This document shows, piece after piece, positions 1 through 10,547 of a stretch of 64,000 nucleotides of DNA. Both the position numbers and the translations under genes were made by a program. Origin of the DNA: Bradysia coprophila (Eukaryota > Arthropoda > Insecta > Diptera > Sciaridae); assembly GCF_014529535.1 (NCBI RefSeq), contig NC_050738.1:5188140-5252139 (forward strand). Direction: 5' to 3'. Under the pieces are notes generated by a model. The model did no database searches and was not told the origin of the DNA. It saw only the letters and a program-made list of their open reading frames with translations. The first letter of the stretch is position 1. Each line of letters starts with the position of its first letter.

Positions 1-344
1 TATGGTGGAAATATATCACCAAAAGACAGTATTTAAATATCAGCCAAATGTATACTTTTCAGCAAATCATCGATGCCCCTTAAGTACTGAAAATACGTAT
101 GAGCCAGTATATGGTCAAGTGCTGGAATTCAATGAAAGTAAATAGATAGGTATGGCCAAACGTTCAAATTTGTTTCTCATATACGTATTTTGTATCGAAA
201 GTAGGGTACGCATACCCCGGTATACTTTTATGTACTTTTAGAGTGATTTTTTTTGCTCGGATTACAAAAATCTTCTTGAGAAAAGTAGTCAGTCAGTCAA
301 GGGATCTGACCCATCCAAAAGATGGGGCCTAGTTTTTTGGGGCA

Positions 345-640
345 GATATGTTTACCATTCGAGTACTACGCACAGACTGACGAAATTATTCTATCTGCTT
401 GCTTATTTATAACTCACGTAGCTTGAATTTTTGGTAGTTGACTACCAAACTGGTAGTTGACAGCCATGCTGATAGAGGTGGTAGAGATGTTTACTGTTTG
501 AGTAGTTGGTAGTTGAATACTAAATTGGTAGTTGACTATGAAACTGATAGAAAGTTGTTGAGATGTTTACTGCTCACAGCTGGATATCGACTGATGAAAC
601 TATTCTTTCTGCTTGCCTAATATTTATAACTCACGTATTT
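345..640. repeat. Degenerate direct repeats, dispersed family
   Basis: Two blocks, about 345-420 and 560-640, share the order 'gatgtttac', then 'actgatgaaactattct', then 'tttataactcacgta'. Between them lie several copies of 'ggtagttgac' and its variants. A related block recurs at 9786-9910. No coding potential is visible. The left edge of the window (1-344) is AT-rich and shows nothing recognisable. Confidence 0.55.
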
Positions 641-723
641 GGTTTTGTAGCTCCACAATTGAGAAAATTGAGAGAAGAAAAAAGACCTCGCTAGGCTTTA
701 TCCGGTCTATTCTTGTTTGTTTT

Positions 724-1704
724 TAGCCCCGTACGAAGTACTGGGGGCTTATAAGATTAATATGCCGTTTGTAACACGTCGAATTGTAAGCAGACAGTAA
801 GGGCAAAGCATTTGGCTATGTTCATAGATGACGAATCAGCAATAAAAAAAATGTCCGTCCGTCCGTCCGTCCGTCCGTGACCCCTCTAGCTTGAGTAAAT
901 CACAACCTTTTTTCAAAATTCTTTTTTTCCCCGATTGGTATCGACAAAAGTAAGGTCAAGTTCGAAAATGGGCATGGTAGGGTCGGCCCCTCCAGAGCTA
1001 GGGCCCTATAGGTGTTTTTCAGTCTTTCGACGATATCTACCGAAATACGCACGCAATAGCTGCTTGTGATATATCAAATGAAAGGTATTGACGAGTAGAA
1101 CTAAGTTGCTGAACATTGTTTTTGTGTAGGATGCAACGCGCGCTTGTTGGGAGGGCTCAAAGGTCGTAACTCGGCCCTAAGTGTTTTTTCCACATACATC
1201 GAGTAAATCTCACCCGATTTTGCTAGTTTTGTTTCATTTGAGAAATAATTGAATACTGAAAAGAACGTGGCGAAAAAAGTTTCAAATTTGGGCCCTTGGA
1301 CTAAGGCCGCTACTCGGCCCTAAGTGTTTTCTGCACATAAATCGAGTAAATCTCATCCGATTTTGCTAGTTTTTGTTTCATTTGAGAGGTAATTGAATAC
1401 CCAATGGAAAGTTGGCAAAAAATTTTGGGTTTCTAAAATAATGTCGTAAATTGTTGGTTTTATTTGAAAGGTACTTCGTACGGGCTTTCGTAATTGCGCT
1501 ATGCGCAATTTTAAAAATGAACAGTTTCAGTAAATTTGACAATGCCCAACTTGACTTGCATTTTGGTAACAGACGCATTAGAGGGTTGTAGACGTATTAG
1601 GGTTCCGGGCTTATTAGGGCTACGGACGTATTATGGTTGCGGACGAAATAGGATTACGGGTTGTACGGGGCTAAGTCGCAGCAAACGCTCCGACTGTTCT
1701 GATG
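724..1704 (-). mobile_element. Non-autonomous element, GCCCCGTACGAAG-end family, copy 1
   Basis: The left end reads tagccccgtacgaagtac. Near the right end is the inverted form gtacggggcta (1663-1673), and homology with the copy at 41639-43368 continues to about 1704. This copy lies inverted relative to that one. Shared parts in order are the end motif, a 'gcagacagtaagggcaaag' block, a GTCC tetranucleotide run, about two units of a 145-bp-type internal repeat (about 1150-1470) and a 19-bp palindrome at 1492-1510. No open reading frame of transposase size is present, so it would need enzymes supplied elsewhere. Family assignment is uncertain: no clean target duplication was seen. Confidence 0.7.
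853..878. repeat. GTCC tetranucleotide microsatellite
   Basis: About six and a half perfect units of gtcc lie inside repeat copy 1. The other two long copies carry the complementary gacggacaga-type run at the matching place (15411-15435 and 43215-43235), so the microsatellite is part of the element. Confidence 0.9.
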
Positions 1705-1866
1705 CCTTGTTTTTACCTTGCCGTTGTAGTACGAGTGGCGCATAGTGGGTGAGGGTTTTTTTTACCAAATAAAAACCTCAACAACAGTTTGATCTCACGA
1801 TAAAAAAGAGTGCCTTTAATAGAAAAAAATGTGTAGAAAAGTCCACTTACACTTTCAGAGTGATGT

Positions 1867-4600
1867 CTAATAAAATGTATTGATCATACTCCGTTCACAA
1901 GCCTCTTCGTATTTCTTTAGTCGATTCGCTTCTTCTTTCGGATCCTTTTCAATGGAAATATCATCGAAATTGTCGTCGTATTCATCGTCCGATTTATTGC
2001 TCGATAAATTTAGCGGCTCTTCGCCGATAATGAGTCTGACCTCGTCGGTGAGATGTTCAGCTGCTTTAATTTGCAGATAAATTGCTTCAGCTTTCTTCAA
2101 ACATGTCGTCAAATCGATTTGCATGGACAATTCGTTCACGTGCTTCAGAATTTCGTTGAATTCGTATTGATGCGCAATAAAAATGTTCATTTGATCGTCC
2201 AGAATCGCCACGCTGAATATCAAATGGAAATTGATACACGGCAATTTCGTCCAGAGCACCTCCCACAGCGTCAGCACATCCGAATGACTGAATTCCCGTT
2301 TGAACCACACCAGCAACCATCGGAAACAGAAGTACATATTCTGTGCTCCGTGTTCCTCGAAGTAGCGAAACAGACGGGGATTGGCCAACGCTGTTAAACT
2401 GTTCAGGTCTCGCAATTGTCGTTTCATTCCCGCTTGGTCCATGTCAAAGTTAGTGTAAACCACATCCATAAAGCCTACAAAGCACCAAAATGCGTCCACC
2501 TCGTTGGTCATTATGCGCAGGATCGGCGCCAACAAATCGCTCATCCCTTGCACGTAGCCCAAATCAAAATTGTACATAACGTAGGTCATCAGGATGTCTT
2601 GCAAAAGGCCTAAATTCTCATTGTCGTCGCCTGTGAACAAAATGGATTCGTTTTTCAATTCGCATTGTGTACGCAATGGAACAACTAACCTCGGAAAAAT
2701 TCTTCCGTCCGATCCGTTCGCTTCACATCCTTTTCGACTTGGCATTTTCTGTCGCGATAGTCCGAGAAATTCTTTTCTTGTTCGGGTGTCTTTGTCAGCC
2801 ATTGCAGTTTCATTTGGAAGTATTCCTGTGACTTCTTTTTGCGAAGCTCGATGCGCTCAGTCTTCGTTGAGTCCCACGGGTAATATTCTAGCAGAAATTT
2901 CCATACTTCACTTCTAAGCGAACTTTCGATTCCTCCCCGAAATACCACTTCTTTTACACGTTCCGCATCGGTCACACGTCCATCTTCGGACAAAAATTCG
3001 CCCCATTGCTTTTCCGTCAGTGGACTGCCACGAATGATGCTTGGCCGAGGCGGTAGTCTGTCATCCTCTTCTTTTATTTGATTGTCGCTGGAACTGCCTT
3101 CGGAACTGGGTCTGGGCGATGTGCCTAAAACTTCATAAAATTCGTCAGTAGTCGATGTTGCCATGCTCGAAGCAAAATAATCAGTCGTTCGTTGAGGCGT
3201 TGTGAATCCACTGTGTACCACTCCTGGTAAAACCGTATACGCGTCAGACATTTTCGCTAGAAAATCCATTGTATGACCAAGAGGATTTCTCACAATATTC
3301 GAAATCCAGCCGCCACCGCCTCCCTTAATGTCCTCGATCCTCAGTTCGGCAAACGTTTTCTGCAGCTTCTCCTTGTCATATTCCACATTTTCGCTGATCT
3401 CATAGATATTACGATTGTGACGGCTCACTTGTAGACAATGCGTTGTTTTCAGGCTGCGTAGAAACGAGTCTGCATTGCCATGCTGGAAAAAGTATTCACT
3501 GTGCGACTTTCCATCCGATTTGTTAACCAGACGTATGGCATGACCGTTCTTAAACACTTCGATTGACTTCAAATCGACAATTTTCGCACGTATGATCCGC
3601 GGTTTGTTCGCACTTTGATGTGTCCCCGGTACAATGGGCGGCGCTTCTTTTTGTGGTATTGTGCCCGTATTTGTATTGAAAGCTAACGATTCACTGGCAG
3701 TTCGCGTTCGTTTCGCAATGGTGTCCACAAAGGACCAGTCGTCTTGGACTTGTGTGTCCGCGTCGGCAATGATAAAATTGTCGTTAGGCTTCCATTCGAT
3801 GCAAAGAACATTGTTTGTGTAGTGCACAAGGCTTAACGTTCCAGTGGTACTGGTGAGAATTTCATGCAAGTATAAGGCAGGTCCTTTTTTGAGCAGAATG
3901 CCGTCGTTTATGCTAATTTCCTGGAAGAATGAAAAACGATGGATTCGAGTTAGTAAGTTTCTTTGCAACGGCTGGAGAAATTGGGTAATTTTGGTAAATT
4001 AAAGAAATTTCGGTTAGGTCACTCAGACCGATGTGTTTTCCCCCCATTTTTCTTTCTATTGTATGCGTTCAGAACATATTCATTGGTTGCTTCAGCTTCA
4101 AATTTCATTTGAAACAAAGTTTAACTCATTTGAAGCAAATTTCAGAACAAATACAGAAACTGCACGCAACACAGGTTTTGTGCACTGATAGTTATTCGGT
4201 ACACGTTGACCTTAGTATCGGAAATCTGAAATTAATTTCTCGGTATTCATAATGTCCTTAGAAGAAGAAATCCACAAAAACAAAAATCAAAACCGAAAAA
4301 CCCATTTCAATGTAAACCCATAGAGGTACAGTCTCACTTGCAAAATAAAACGCAATAACATCAGACGAAAAACGAATCAAACGAAACATTATGATGTAAA
4401 CCATCGGTTCAATTCAATTCGTCGTACGAGTTTTTTTCCCACATTTTTCTTTGTCTTGTATGTGATTAGTGATCCATAAACCGATGCATATCCAAATATA
4501 AACTGTTGTCTCTTTAATGTTATCAAAATAAGAAAAAAAAGTACTTTCTCTTGCTTATCACACTCACATGTCCATTTTCAAATGATTCATCATGATCCAT
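1867..4600 (-). CDS. Tbc1d15-17: Rab GTPase-activating protein, TBC1D15/17 family
   Basis: Predicted GAP that speeds GTP hydrolysis by Rab GTPases; family members act on Rab7-type proteins on endolysosomes and mitochondria. Exons on the minus strand are 4600-4568, 3920-2690 and 2630-1867, giving 675 residues, close to vertebrate TBC1D15 (about 690). Introns are 647 bp (GTGAGT..CAG) and 59 bp (GTTAGT..CAG). The N-terminal half matches the family's DUF3548-type region. The TBC domain (roughly 340-560) has VEKDVKRTDR with the arginine finger near R412, YVQGMSD with the glutamine finger near Q449, and later CFRWLLVWFKREF and FNEILKHVNELSM. The tail is acidic. The 11-residue first exon MDHDESFENGH is my inference from a good start context, an ideal donor and matching phase 0; an upstream in-frame ATG at 3968 lies inside the intron and is less likely. 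Main exons are very secure. Confidence 0.93.
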
Positions 4601-6675
4601 TTCTGTGATGTGTGTTTTTCTTATTTGAAATAGAAAACTGTTCCAATGAAATTTACCGAATATTAAAACGGTCCCTGATACGTTCGTCGATTGTTTAACT
4701 TAAAGCTAAATTCCACTGCGCTTATTATCACTCCACAAATTTTGATTTCAATTCAATTGCTTCTCTGCGTTTATTATGTCTGGCTCTTTTTTTATGTATT
4801 ATCTTTCAGCTGTTATTTATTTTTATTTCTTTTGTTGTTGTGGCACTCTCTTTTCTCGTGCTGGAATTGTACTAGAAACTTATTTCAAACTGAAACTGTC
4901 AGGAGTAAGGAAATATTATAGAAATGTTATAGAGCACAACTATGTGGGAAGTATGGAAGCGAATCGAATAGTTGTAACTTTTGGAGTTAAAATTCAAGCG
5001 ATTTCGATGTTGTATGTTATTAACTCTCAATCTTGACAGAAGAACAAAAGAAAAATCTGATTTAGATTTCCTTCGCATCGCTATGTGTAGCTAGGGTTAC
5101 ATATTATTATTTTAGAAACTAGTTCTGCACAGACTGATCTAAGAGCAGAAGTGTCAATACCCCATCGCTTATTCTCTATTTAAAAAAAGGAGAAGGAAGA
5201 AAAGTTGGGCCACCTACACACAGCGACGTGAAGGATGCCCGATTCAATTTTTTTTTGTTCTTCTGTCAAATTCGGCAATATAACAAAAGAAAAAAAATGG
5301 AATTTGGTGTCTTTCGCGTTCGAAGGTCGGGTGGGTGTCTGTGAACGGTAGTCTACCTATATGTCTCGCACACTCAAATTCAATGCAATAAATAATTATT
5401 TCTGTCACCAACTTAATTTCTAATAAGACTCGGAACAGGTCGAGTCAACCTGAAACCTTTTTCAGTTAAAAGAATATTCAGCGGTAAGAGAACGGTCAAC
5501 TTTATTAACGACACACAGTAAGTTTCATTAACCACCATCAGACAGCAGCACCATCATTAATTAAAACCATCCGAAGACAGCCTCCTCATCTTATAGCTTA
5601 TTGACAACACCCCCACCCCACTACCAGACCAATAATTAAAATTGATCGTTCATGGGGTTGTTCACGGTAACAGGTGGTACCACGTGTAGGATATAGACCT
5701 TTTAACTTTTAAAAGCTCTATAGGATGTAGGAGTTGATGGCTCAGAGGCAAAAAGTTGAAAATTTCATTAAAATCAAGAAAATGTAAACCACCCATTCAC
5801 CACCCATTTGTGAGAGCTGAGCTCTATCAGATTTCTGTAATATTTTGTTGTATGATAATTGAGAACTTAAATGCCGAAACAGTAAAATGCTCTATCAGTT
5901 TATGAAATGATGATAGAGATGGTAGCGATGATACAACCTGAAATCTGATTCGACCTGGACCTGATCTGATTTTGTGACCTGATTTGACACTTTGAGTTTT
6001 GTGACCGAAAGCCTGACCTGACCTGAATTCTACTTGACCAGCTTCGCAAATTATTTTAACAAAATCATGAAAAATGTATTACTTTGATGCTTTGATTATT
6101 ATTATTCCTGGAAGATAGCCACGGGACGAAAAACACGATTTTAAAACTCCGCAGATCAGGTCAAATGAAAATCAGGTCAAATCGAATTCAGGTCGAATCA
6201 GGTTCTCAATCTTCAAGTTCAGGTCAGGTCAGGAACCGACCAGTTCACAGCCTTAATTTTTCTTTAAAAAAAATATTGGTAACGACAAATCATGTGTGAT
6301 TTTACCGTCTCCGTAGTTGAAGCTTTGGAACCGTGTGCCAGATTACCCTATTACTCCTTTGAATGTATTTTCGTCGTCTGCTTCTACTTGCTTTACTTTA
6401 CTCTGTCGTGGTTAGATCAGTCAGCTCGTGAAATTGCCTAAAATTAATCGTCCAAGGCTAATAACTAAATAACTATAATTGAGCCTAGCGAATGAAAACT
6501 GCCGATATGAACCACGTCTCTGAAAGTATCACATCGTGAAGATCCTTCTCACAGTTCTCACAGCACTGCAATATCTGACAGCAGTTGCTCGAGCAATAAT
6601 TTCGCAAATTTTGTGTAAAGCCAACAGCCATTTTTTCCGGGTCAATTTATTGTTTGAAAACTATAACTTTGAAAA
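4601..6675. other. Intergenic region, divergent promoters
   Basis: The stretch separates the start of the minus-strand TBC gene from the plus-strand TPR-MYND gene, so both promoters should lie here. It is AT-rich with no supported reading frame. The only structured part is the foldback repeat at about 5938-6242. No TATA box or initiator could be assigned with confidence. Confidence 0.6.
5938..6242. repeat. Imperfect inverted repeat built from ACCTGA units
   Basis: The left half repeats 'gacctgatctgat' and 'cctgacctgacctgaattc'. The right half repeats the complement, 'gaattcaggtcgaatcagg' and 'caggtcaggtcagg'. Together they could fold into a long imperfect hairpin with a central loop of about 100 bases near 6040-6150. 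This resembles foldback repeats that grow by short-unit expansion. It carries no gene. Confidence 0.65.
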
Positions 6676-7794
6676 ATGGAAGCAGCTACGGAAATGACCA
6701 CAGAGCAATTGGAGTTCATGGAGATCATGATCGCATCTGACATTAATAATGACGCGCTTTTGCTTGAAAAAGCTGGAAAGCATGAAGAAGCTGAGGTGAA
6801 ATACCTAGAAGCACTTAGAATGAAAGAACAATGCAGTCGTGCAACTGCACTCGGTGTTGCTCTTACGCAGAATGCCCTTGGAGAGCTGTACATGAAGATG
6901 GGAAGGCTTGATGAGGCGTACGAACTGTTACAAAAGGCGTACCAAGCTCGCCGTGGTAAGTTTTCAATTTACTTATCGAAACTGTAAAGAAGTGGTTTCG
7001 CGCTTTGGGCCGATAATTGTTCGAAATGTTGCCTAGCCCAATTTTCAATGGGACAAAATATTCGACCGAAGACTGGTCGTTACTATAAAAGATTAGTGAA
7101 GGGCAATAGTTTGTTTTTGAACAGAGTTTGAATCTCTTCTTAAGTTGAATTGTAAACAACGAATCTTTTTGTGCCAGACAACTATTGTCATCTTGGACAG
7201 TTTCGATCATAAATTTGGCGACATTAGGTCGATCGCGTGATCGCTGACCCTCAGATTTGTTCCCCTCTTCCGATTTTAAATTTTTTTTGGTCTGTATTTC
7301 AATTATACACTTGTATAGCGGAGTACCACAATTTCTCGACATTAAGTATCGATCATGTGCTGCTAGTCGTGGCTGATCGAATGATATCACTAATCAATAA
7401 ATTGACATGCTAACCCCAAATTTCTTGTATCGTTGAAGTTATTAATAGCTTCGATAAAACGTGTACGGCTGACAATTTGGGAAGACTTTTTGAGATGAAA
7501 GGAGACCCGGTAAAAGCTGCTGAATGGCGTACAGTAAATGGGCCGAATCGATTGATTTGCTCCTACTTCGATGTATGTTATTTGTCTCACAGTTTGTGAT
7601 ATTGCTGTCCATAATCTATAACAATTTATCATCAACAGTGTCCCAAATCACAAAAGTGCTACTTCTCCAAACTTAACGACCTTAAGAAGTGCGCCAAGTG
7701 TAAATGCGTCTTCTATTGTGACAGGACATGCCAAACGGTGGATTGGCAACGACACAAACCGTATTGTAAGGTACTTAGTAAGGCTGCTGAATGA
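6676..7794 (+). CDS. Small TPR and MYND zinc-finger protein
   Basis: Three exons, 6676-6955, 7439-7572 and 7639-7794, join in frame to 189 residues ending at TGA. Introns are 483 bp (GTAAGT..AAG) and 66 bp (GTATGT..CAG). Residues about 24-124 hold tetratricopeptide-like helices (DALLLEKAGKHEEAEVKYLE, ALGELYMKMGRLDEAYELL, then ADNLGRLFEMKGDPVKAAEW). Residues 134-181 form a MYND finger: C134/C139/C145, CAKC at 156-159, C165, C169, H177 and C181, with the typical FYCDRTCQTVDWQRHKPYC core. MYND fingers bind proline-rich partners; TPRs are also protein-binding, so an adaptor role is likely. No SET or other catalytic domain is present. The exact function is unknown. The exon 2 acceptor is weak (TTGAAG) but is the only one that keeps phase. 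Confidence 0.82.
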
Positions 7795-7872
7795 GACGAT
7801 ATGATGTGCAACGAAACGACGGAATTCAAGTCAATTGAAAAAAATATTTTGAGAAAAAGTTCTGTTTGTGTG

Positions 7873-7917
7873 AATAAATGTATCCTACCGTTTTGTTGTC
7901 CGTTATGAGTAAATAAA
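7873..7917 (+). terminator. Polyadenylation signals of the TPR-MYND gene
   Basis: AATAAA occurs at 7873-7878 and again at 7912-7917, about 80 and 120 bases after the stop codon. Either could direct 3' end formation. Confidence 0.6.
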
Positions 7918-8392
7918 ATTTTATTTTCGGCAATTTAAGGTCTTTCTATTTCTAGCCAATGAAGATTCTCCCAACATTTTGGACCGATTGAACTTCGTTT
8001 GTACCAGCGCAGCTTTATCTATTATCTTTGAAATGGCACAAAAACCTTGTAATAGGTCCGGTTGGTGAAAGTCCACGTGAAATCACGCTAAATAACATAA
8101 ATTTTAGTCTGTGGGTCTGTGCATCATGCTATAAAAACGAAAAAGCACAGCCTAACGAAGTTACAGTAAAAGGCTGATATATTGTGACTCATGCTTCGCG
8201 AGGAACGTAGTTTGAAATTACTTGAAGCTACACACTTCAAGGAAAAGTGATAATAGTTGTCAGCTGCAGAACGTACTATATTTTACATGAAAATGTTTAT
8301 ACAGTGTTTTACAATTGTGTGACACACTGTCAAGTTTCAGTACCCTATTTAGAGTACCACTTGCCAAACTTGCAGCCTGTGTGTCTCGTATT

Positions 8393-8647
8393 TCATTTTT
8401 GATGACATCTTTTCATCAGAATACTTTTTGAAAAATTGCGGTCATAATAACGACCACGAATTTTAGGTTTATCTCCAATGACGTGCTGCATGAAATGACG
8501 AAAGTCCCGAGGGTCAACGATTTCATGCATAAGATTTCTGCAAAGTACGAAGTTCAGCGACAACACAATAATCAGGAGTCTGGGTAAATTGACACCTAGT
8601 GTAATGATGAACATGGTCCACAATCCACGGCATGTTCTTCTGTCCAA
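8393..8647 (-). CDS. Possible small secreted protein
   Basis: A reading frame of 84 codons on the minus strand, with a likelier start at the internal ATG 8614 (73 residues). From there the protein opens with a hydrophobic stretch (MFIITLGVNL, then LLIIVLSLNFVLC), which could be a signal peptide cut after the Cys. A basic, Arg/Lys/His-rich tail follows with IRGRYYDRNF and ends MKRCHQK. Base composition is richer in G+C than the surrounding DNA, as in real coding sequence. Against it: an Arg sits within the hydrophobic run, no polyadenylation signal is near, and I recognise no family. A TTTGCAG at about 8545 could also be a splice acceptor, making this the last exon of something else. Confidence 0.35.
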   Translation of the reverse strand: MDRRTCRGLWTMFIITLGVNLPRLLIIVLSLNFVLCRNLMHEIVDPRDFRHFMQHVIGDKPKIRGRYYDRNFSKSILMKRCHQK

Positions 8648-9108
8648 TGACTTTCGTTCAAAGCTACTATCTCTGAATTGACCTAGATCTAGGCCTGACT
8701 GGCTCTTGCTTTCCTGTCATTTTCTCTCTTCTATTTTTAATTTTTAATTTTTTATTATGTGCACAGAGTCCAGATAGTTTTTCGATGTATTTTTCTATCT
8801 TATTAGCTAGGCTAGAGATTTACCGTTTTATCACTCCTAATGCTGTTATCGAGAATTTTCGTAATGTTACACGTTGTGAATACTAGGTCCCACCTTTTGG
8901 GCGGGTCAGGTCTCTTGACTGATACTTTTCTAAATGTATTTTTGACGTATTCATGAAAACTTGTCACATTTACTATATTAATGACTCCACGCAAATGACA
9001 GTAAAATTTGACAAAAAATTTTTTCTTGGAAACCATCGAAGTGGAATTATTTTTGACCACTTTTTGAGCTCTCAATTTTTTTTTAAATTTTAAATTTTCA
9101 AGACTTTC

Positions 9109-9186
9109 AATCAACCTCAAATCATAAATAAAATATGACTCGTGTAGATTACGACCCTCGCTTCGCTCTGGCCGCAAACTTCCCAC
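9109..9186. repeat. Dispersed repeat with CTCGCTTCGCTC core, copy 1
   Basis: This stretch shares 'aataaaat', 'gactcgtgt', then 'ctcgcttcgctctggccgc' and 'aaacttc' in the same order and orientation with 9528-9600. An open frame on the other strand across it (8812-9186) is judged a by-product of the repeat, since it shows no domain. Confidence 0.7.
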
Positions 9187-9527
9187 TCGTATGAGCTGTC
9201 TATTATTCTGTTTGATTGCCTTTTTGTGACATCAGAGTAGATGCGAAGTTTGTTTTGTGAATGTGGAAAAAATAAAAAAGTGCGATAGATGTTCTTCTCG
9301 TAAAAAACGGAAGTTCCCCGGTACTTAATATACCTTCACAGGCGACATGATAAGAAATGAACTTAATTAGTTTTTGGTTCATCGTTAAAAATAACTCAGT
9401 TTACCAATATTTTCGGTAAATTGGTACGACTCTATAATGGTAAAGGGATTAAAAAATATTTGTAAAAGGAGAAATTTAGTGGTAGACCGAGAAAAAATAA
9501 TCCCTCGATTTCCCATTCACAAAATCT

Positions 9528-9600
9528 TCAATCGTGAATAAAATGTCACGACTCGTGTGAATTACGGCACTCGCTTCGCTCTGGCCGCAAACTTCACTCA
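9528..9600. repeat. Dispersed repeat with CTCGCTTCGCTC core, copy 2
   Basis: Second copy of the repeat at 9109-9186, about 340 bases downstream in the same orientation. Only scattered substitutions separate the two. The DNA between them is AT-rich with no gene. Confidence 0.7.
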
Positions 9601-9785
9601 TTCATTTAATTCCATGAATTAAAAAAAAATCTTCAAAAATTAGTTGAGATAATTCATCTTATATTGCTTGCAAAAATTTAACTTTTTTTATTAAAATTTC
9701 TTACACTTTTTAATCAAAGTGTGCTAATTTGATAACAGGCATTTTGCTGGCGGAAGATGTGGTTGTAAAGGGAGTAAAAAACTAC

Positions 9786-9910
9786 CTACTTGATAAATGA
9801 CCAACAACTTGTTAGTCAACTATCAACTTTGATAGTCAACTATCAAGTTGTTAGCAAGAGATGTTTACACGTTAGAAGATGGGCATCGAATGATGAAATT
9901 ATTCTTCCTA
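9786..9910. repeat. Hairpin repeat related to the block at 345-640
   Basis: 'caacttgttagtcaactatc' is followed by a near-perfect inverted copy, giving a stem of about 22 bp. The next bases, 'agatgtttac' then 'gaatgatgaaattattct', match the tail of the repeat at 345-640. This is a short dispersed element with a foldable start. Confidence 0.6.
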
Positions 9911-10044
9911 CTAGTTTCATGCACGTCGAAAACAAACTTATATGATTTACCCACACTACCAAACCAAATCAAATTTCATCAAAGTAATCTTTTTTAATTG
10001 AGGCTATGATCAACAGTATAAAATCCCGTTTTTCTCGGACAGCT

Positions 10045-10145
10045 TCCAGATCCTTAGTCCTTCATAGCCCATCTACGAACTTAGCCTCGGGATTTAAAAA
10101 AAAAGAATCACCCAAATTGGTTGAGAACTACTCAAGTTATCGTGC
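10045..10145. repeat. Diverged fragment of the GCCCCGTACGAAG family
   Basis: 'ctacgaacttagcctc', an A-rich run and 'actcaagttatcgtg' occur here in the same order and spacing as in the two longer elements near 15320-15410 and 43130-43210. The ends are missing. An 85-codon frame across it (10006-10263) reflects the repeat and is not listed as a gene. Confidence 0.5.
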
Positions 10146-10547
10146 CCTCAACGAAAAACTGTTACCCACATTTAACGTTTTTCACAGAATTTCATACATT
10201 TTCAATCACAGTGAACCTTTTTGTTACCCACATTTTTCGGTATTTTCTGGTGTAAGACCCTGACTTTCAGTCTTTCAGACTTTCAGTTGCCAAGAATTTA
10301 TAAAGTTTTTTGAAAAATGATTGAATAAAAACTGATTAAAAAAACAGTTTTCTCAAGTTGAGAAAAATTGCAAGAAAATGAAATAGAAGACGAAAATTGC
10401 CACCTAATTTCGATCATGTGAAAATCTATTACTTAGTCGATATACTTCGTGTCCAGAAGTTATCGCTGTGAAAGCTTACATATCCTGATGTCTCTTCAGA
10501 TTCGAAAGAGTACAGCAACCGCTTGAACGGAAAAATTACCAAGCAAA

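Noticed and set aside
3921-3968. ATG at 3968 as the start of the TBC gene
   Set aside because: The 16 residues before the Glu at 3920 come after a clear splice acceptor (ATTCTTCCAG), so they are intronic; the exon at 4600-4568 fits better.
6863-7390. 175-codon open frame on the minus strand
   Set aside because: It runs antisense over exon 1 and intron 1 of the TPR-MYND gene, has no domain, and its composition follows the opposite strand.
8812-9186. 124-codon frame on the minus strand
   Set aside because: Its start lies in the CTCGCTTCGCTC dispersed repeat and the rest has no recognisable domain.
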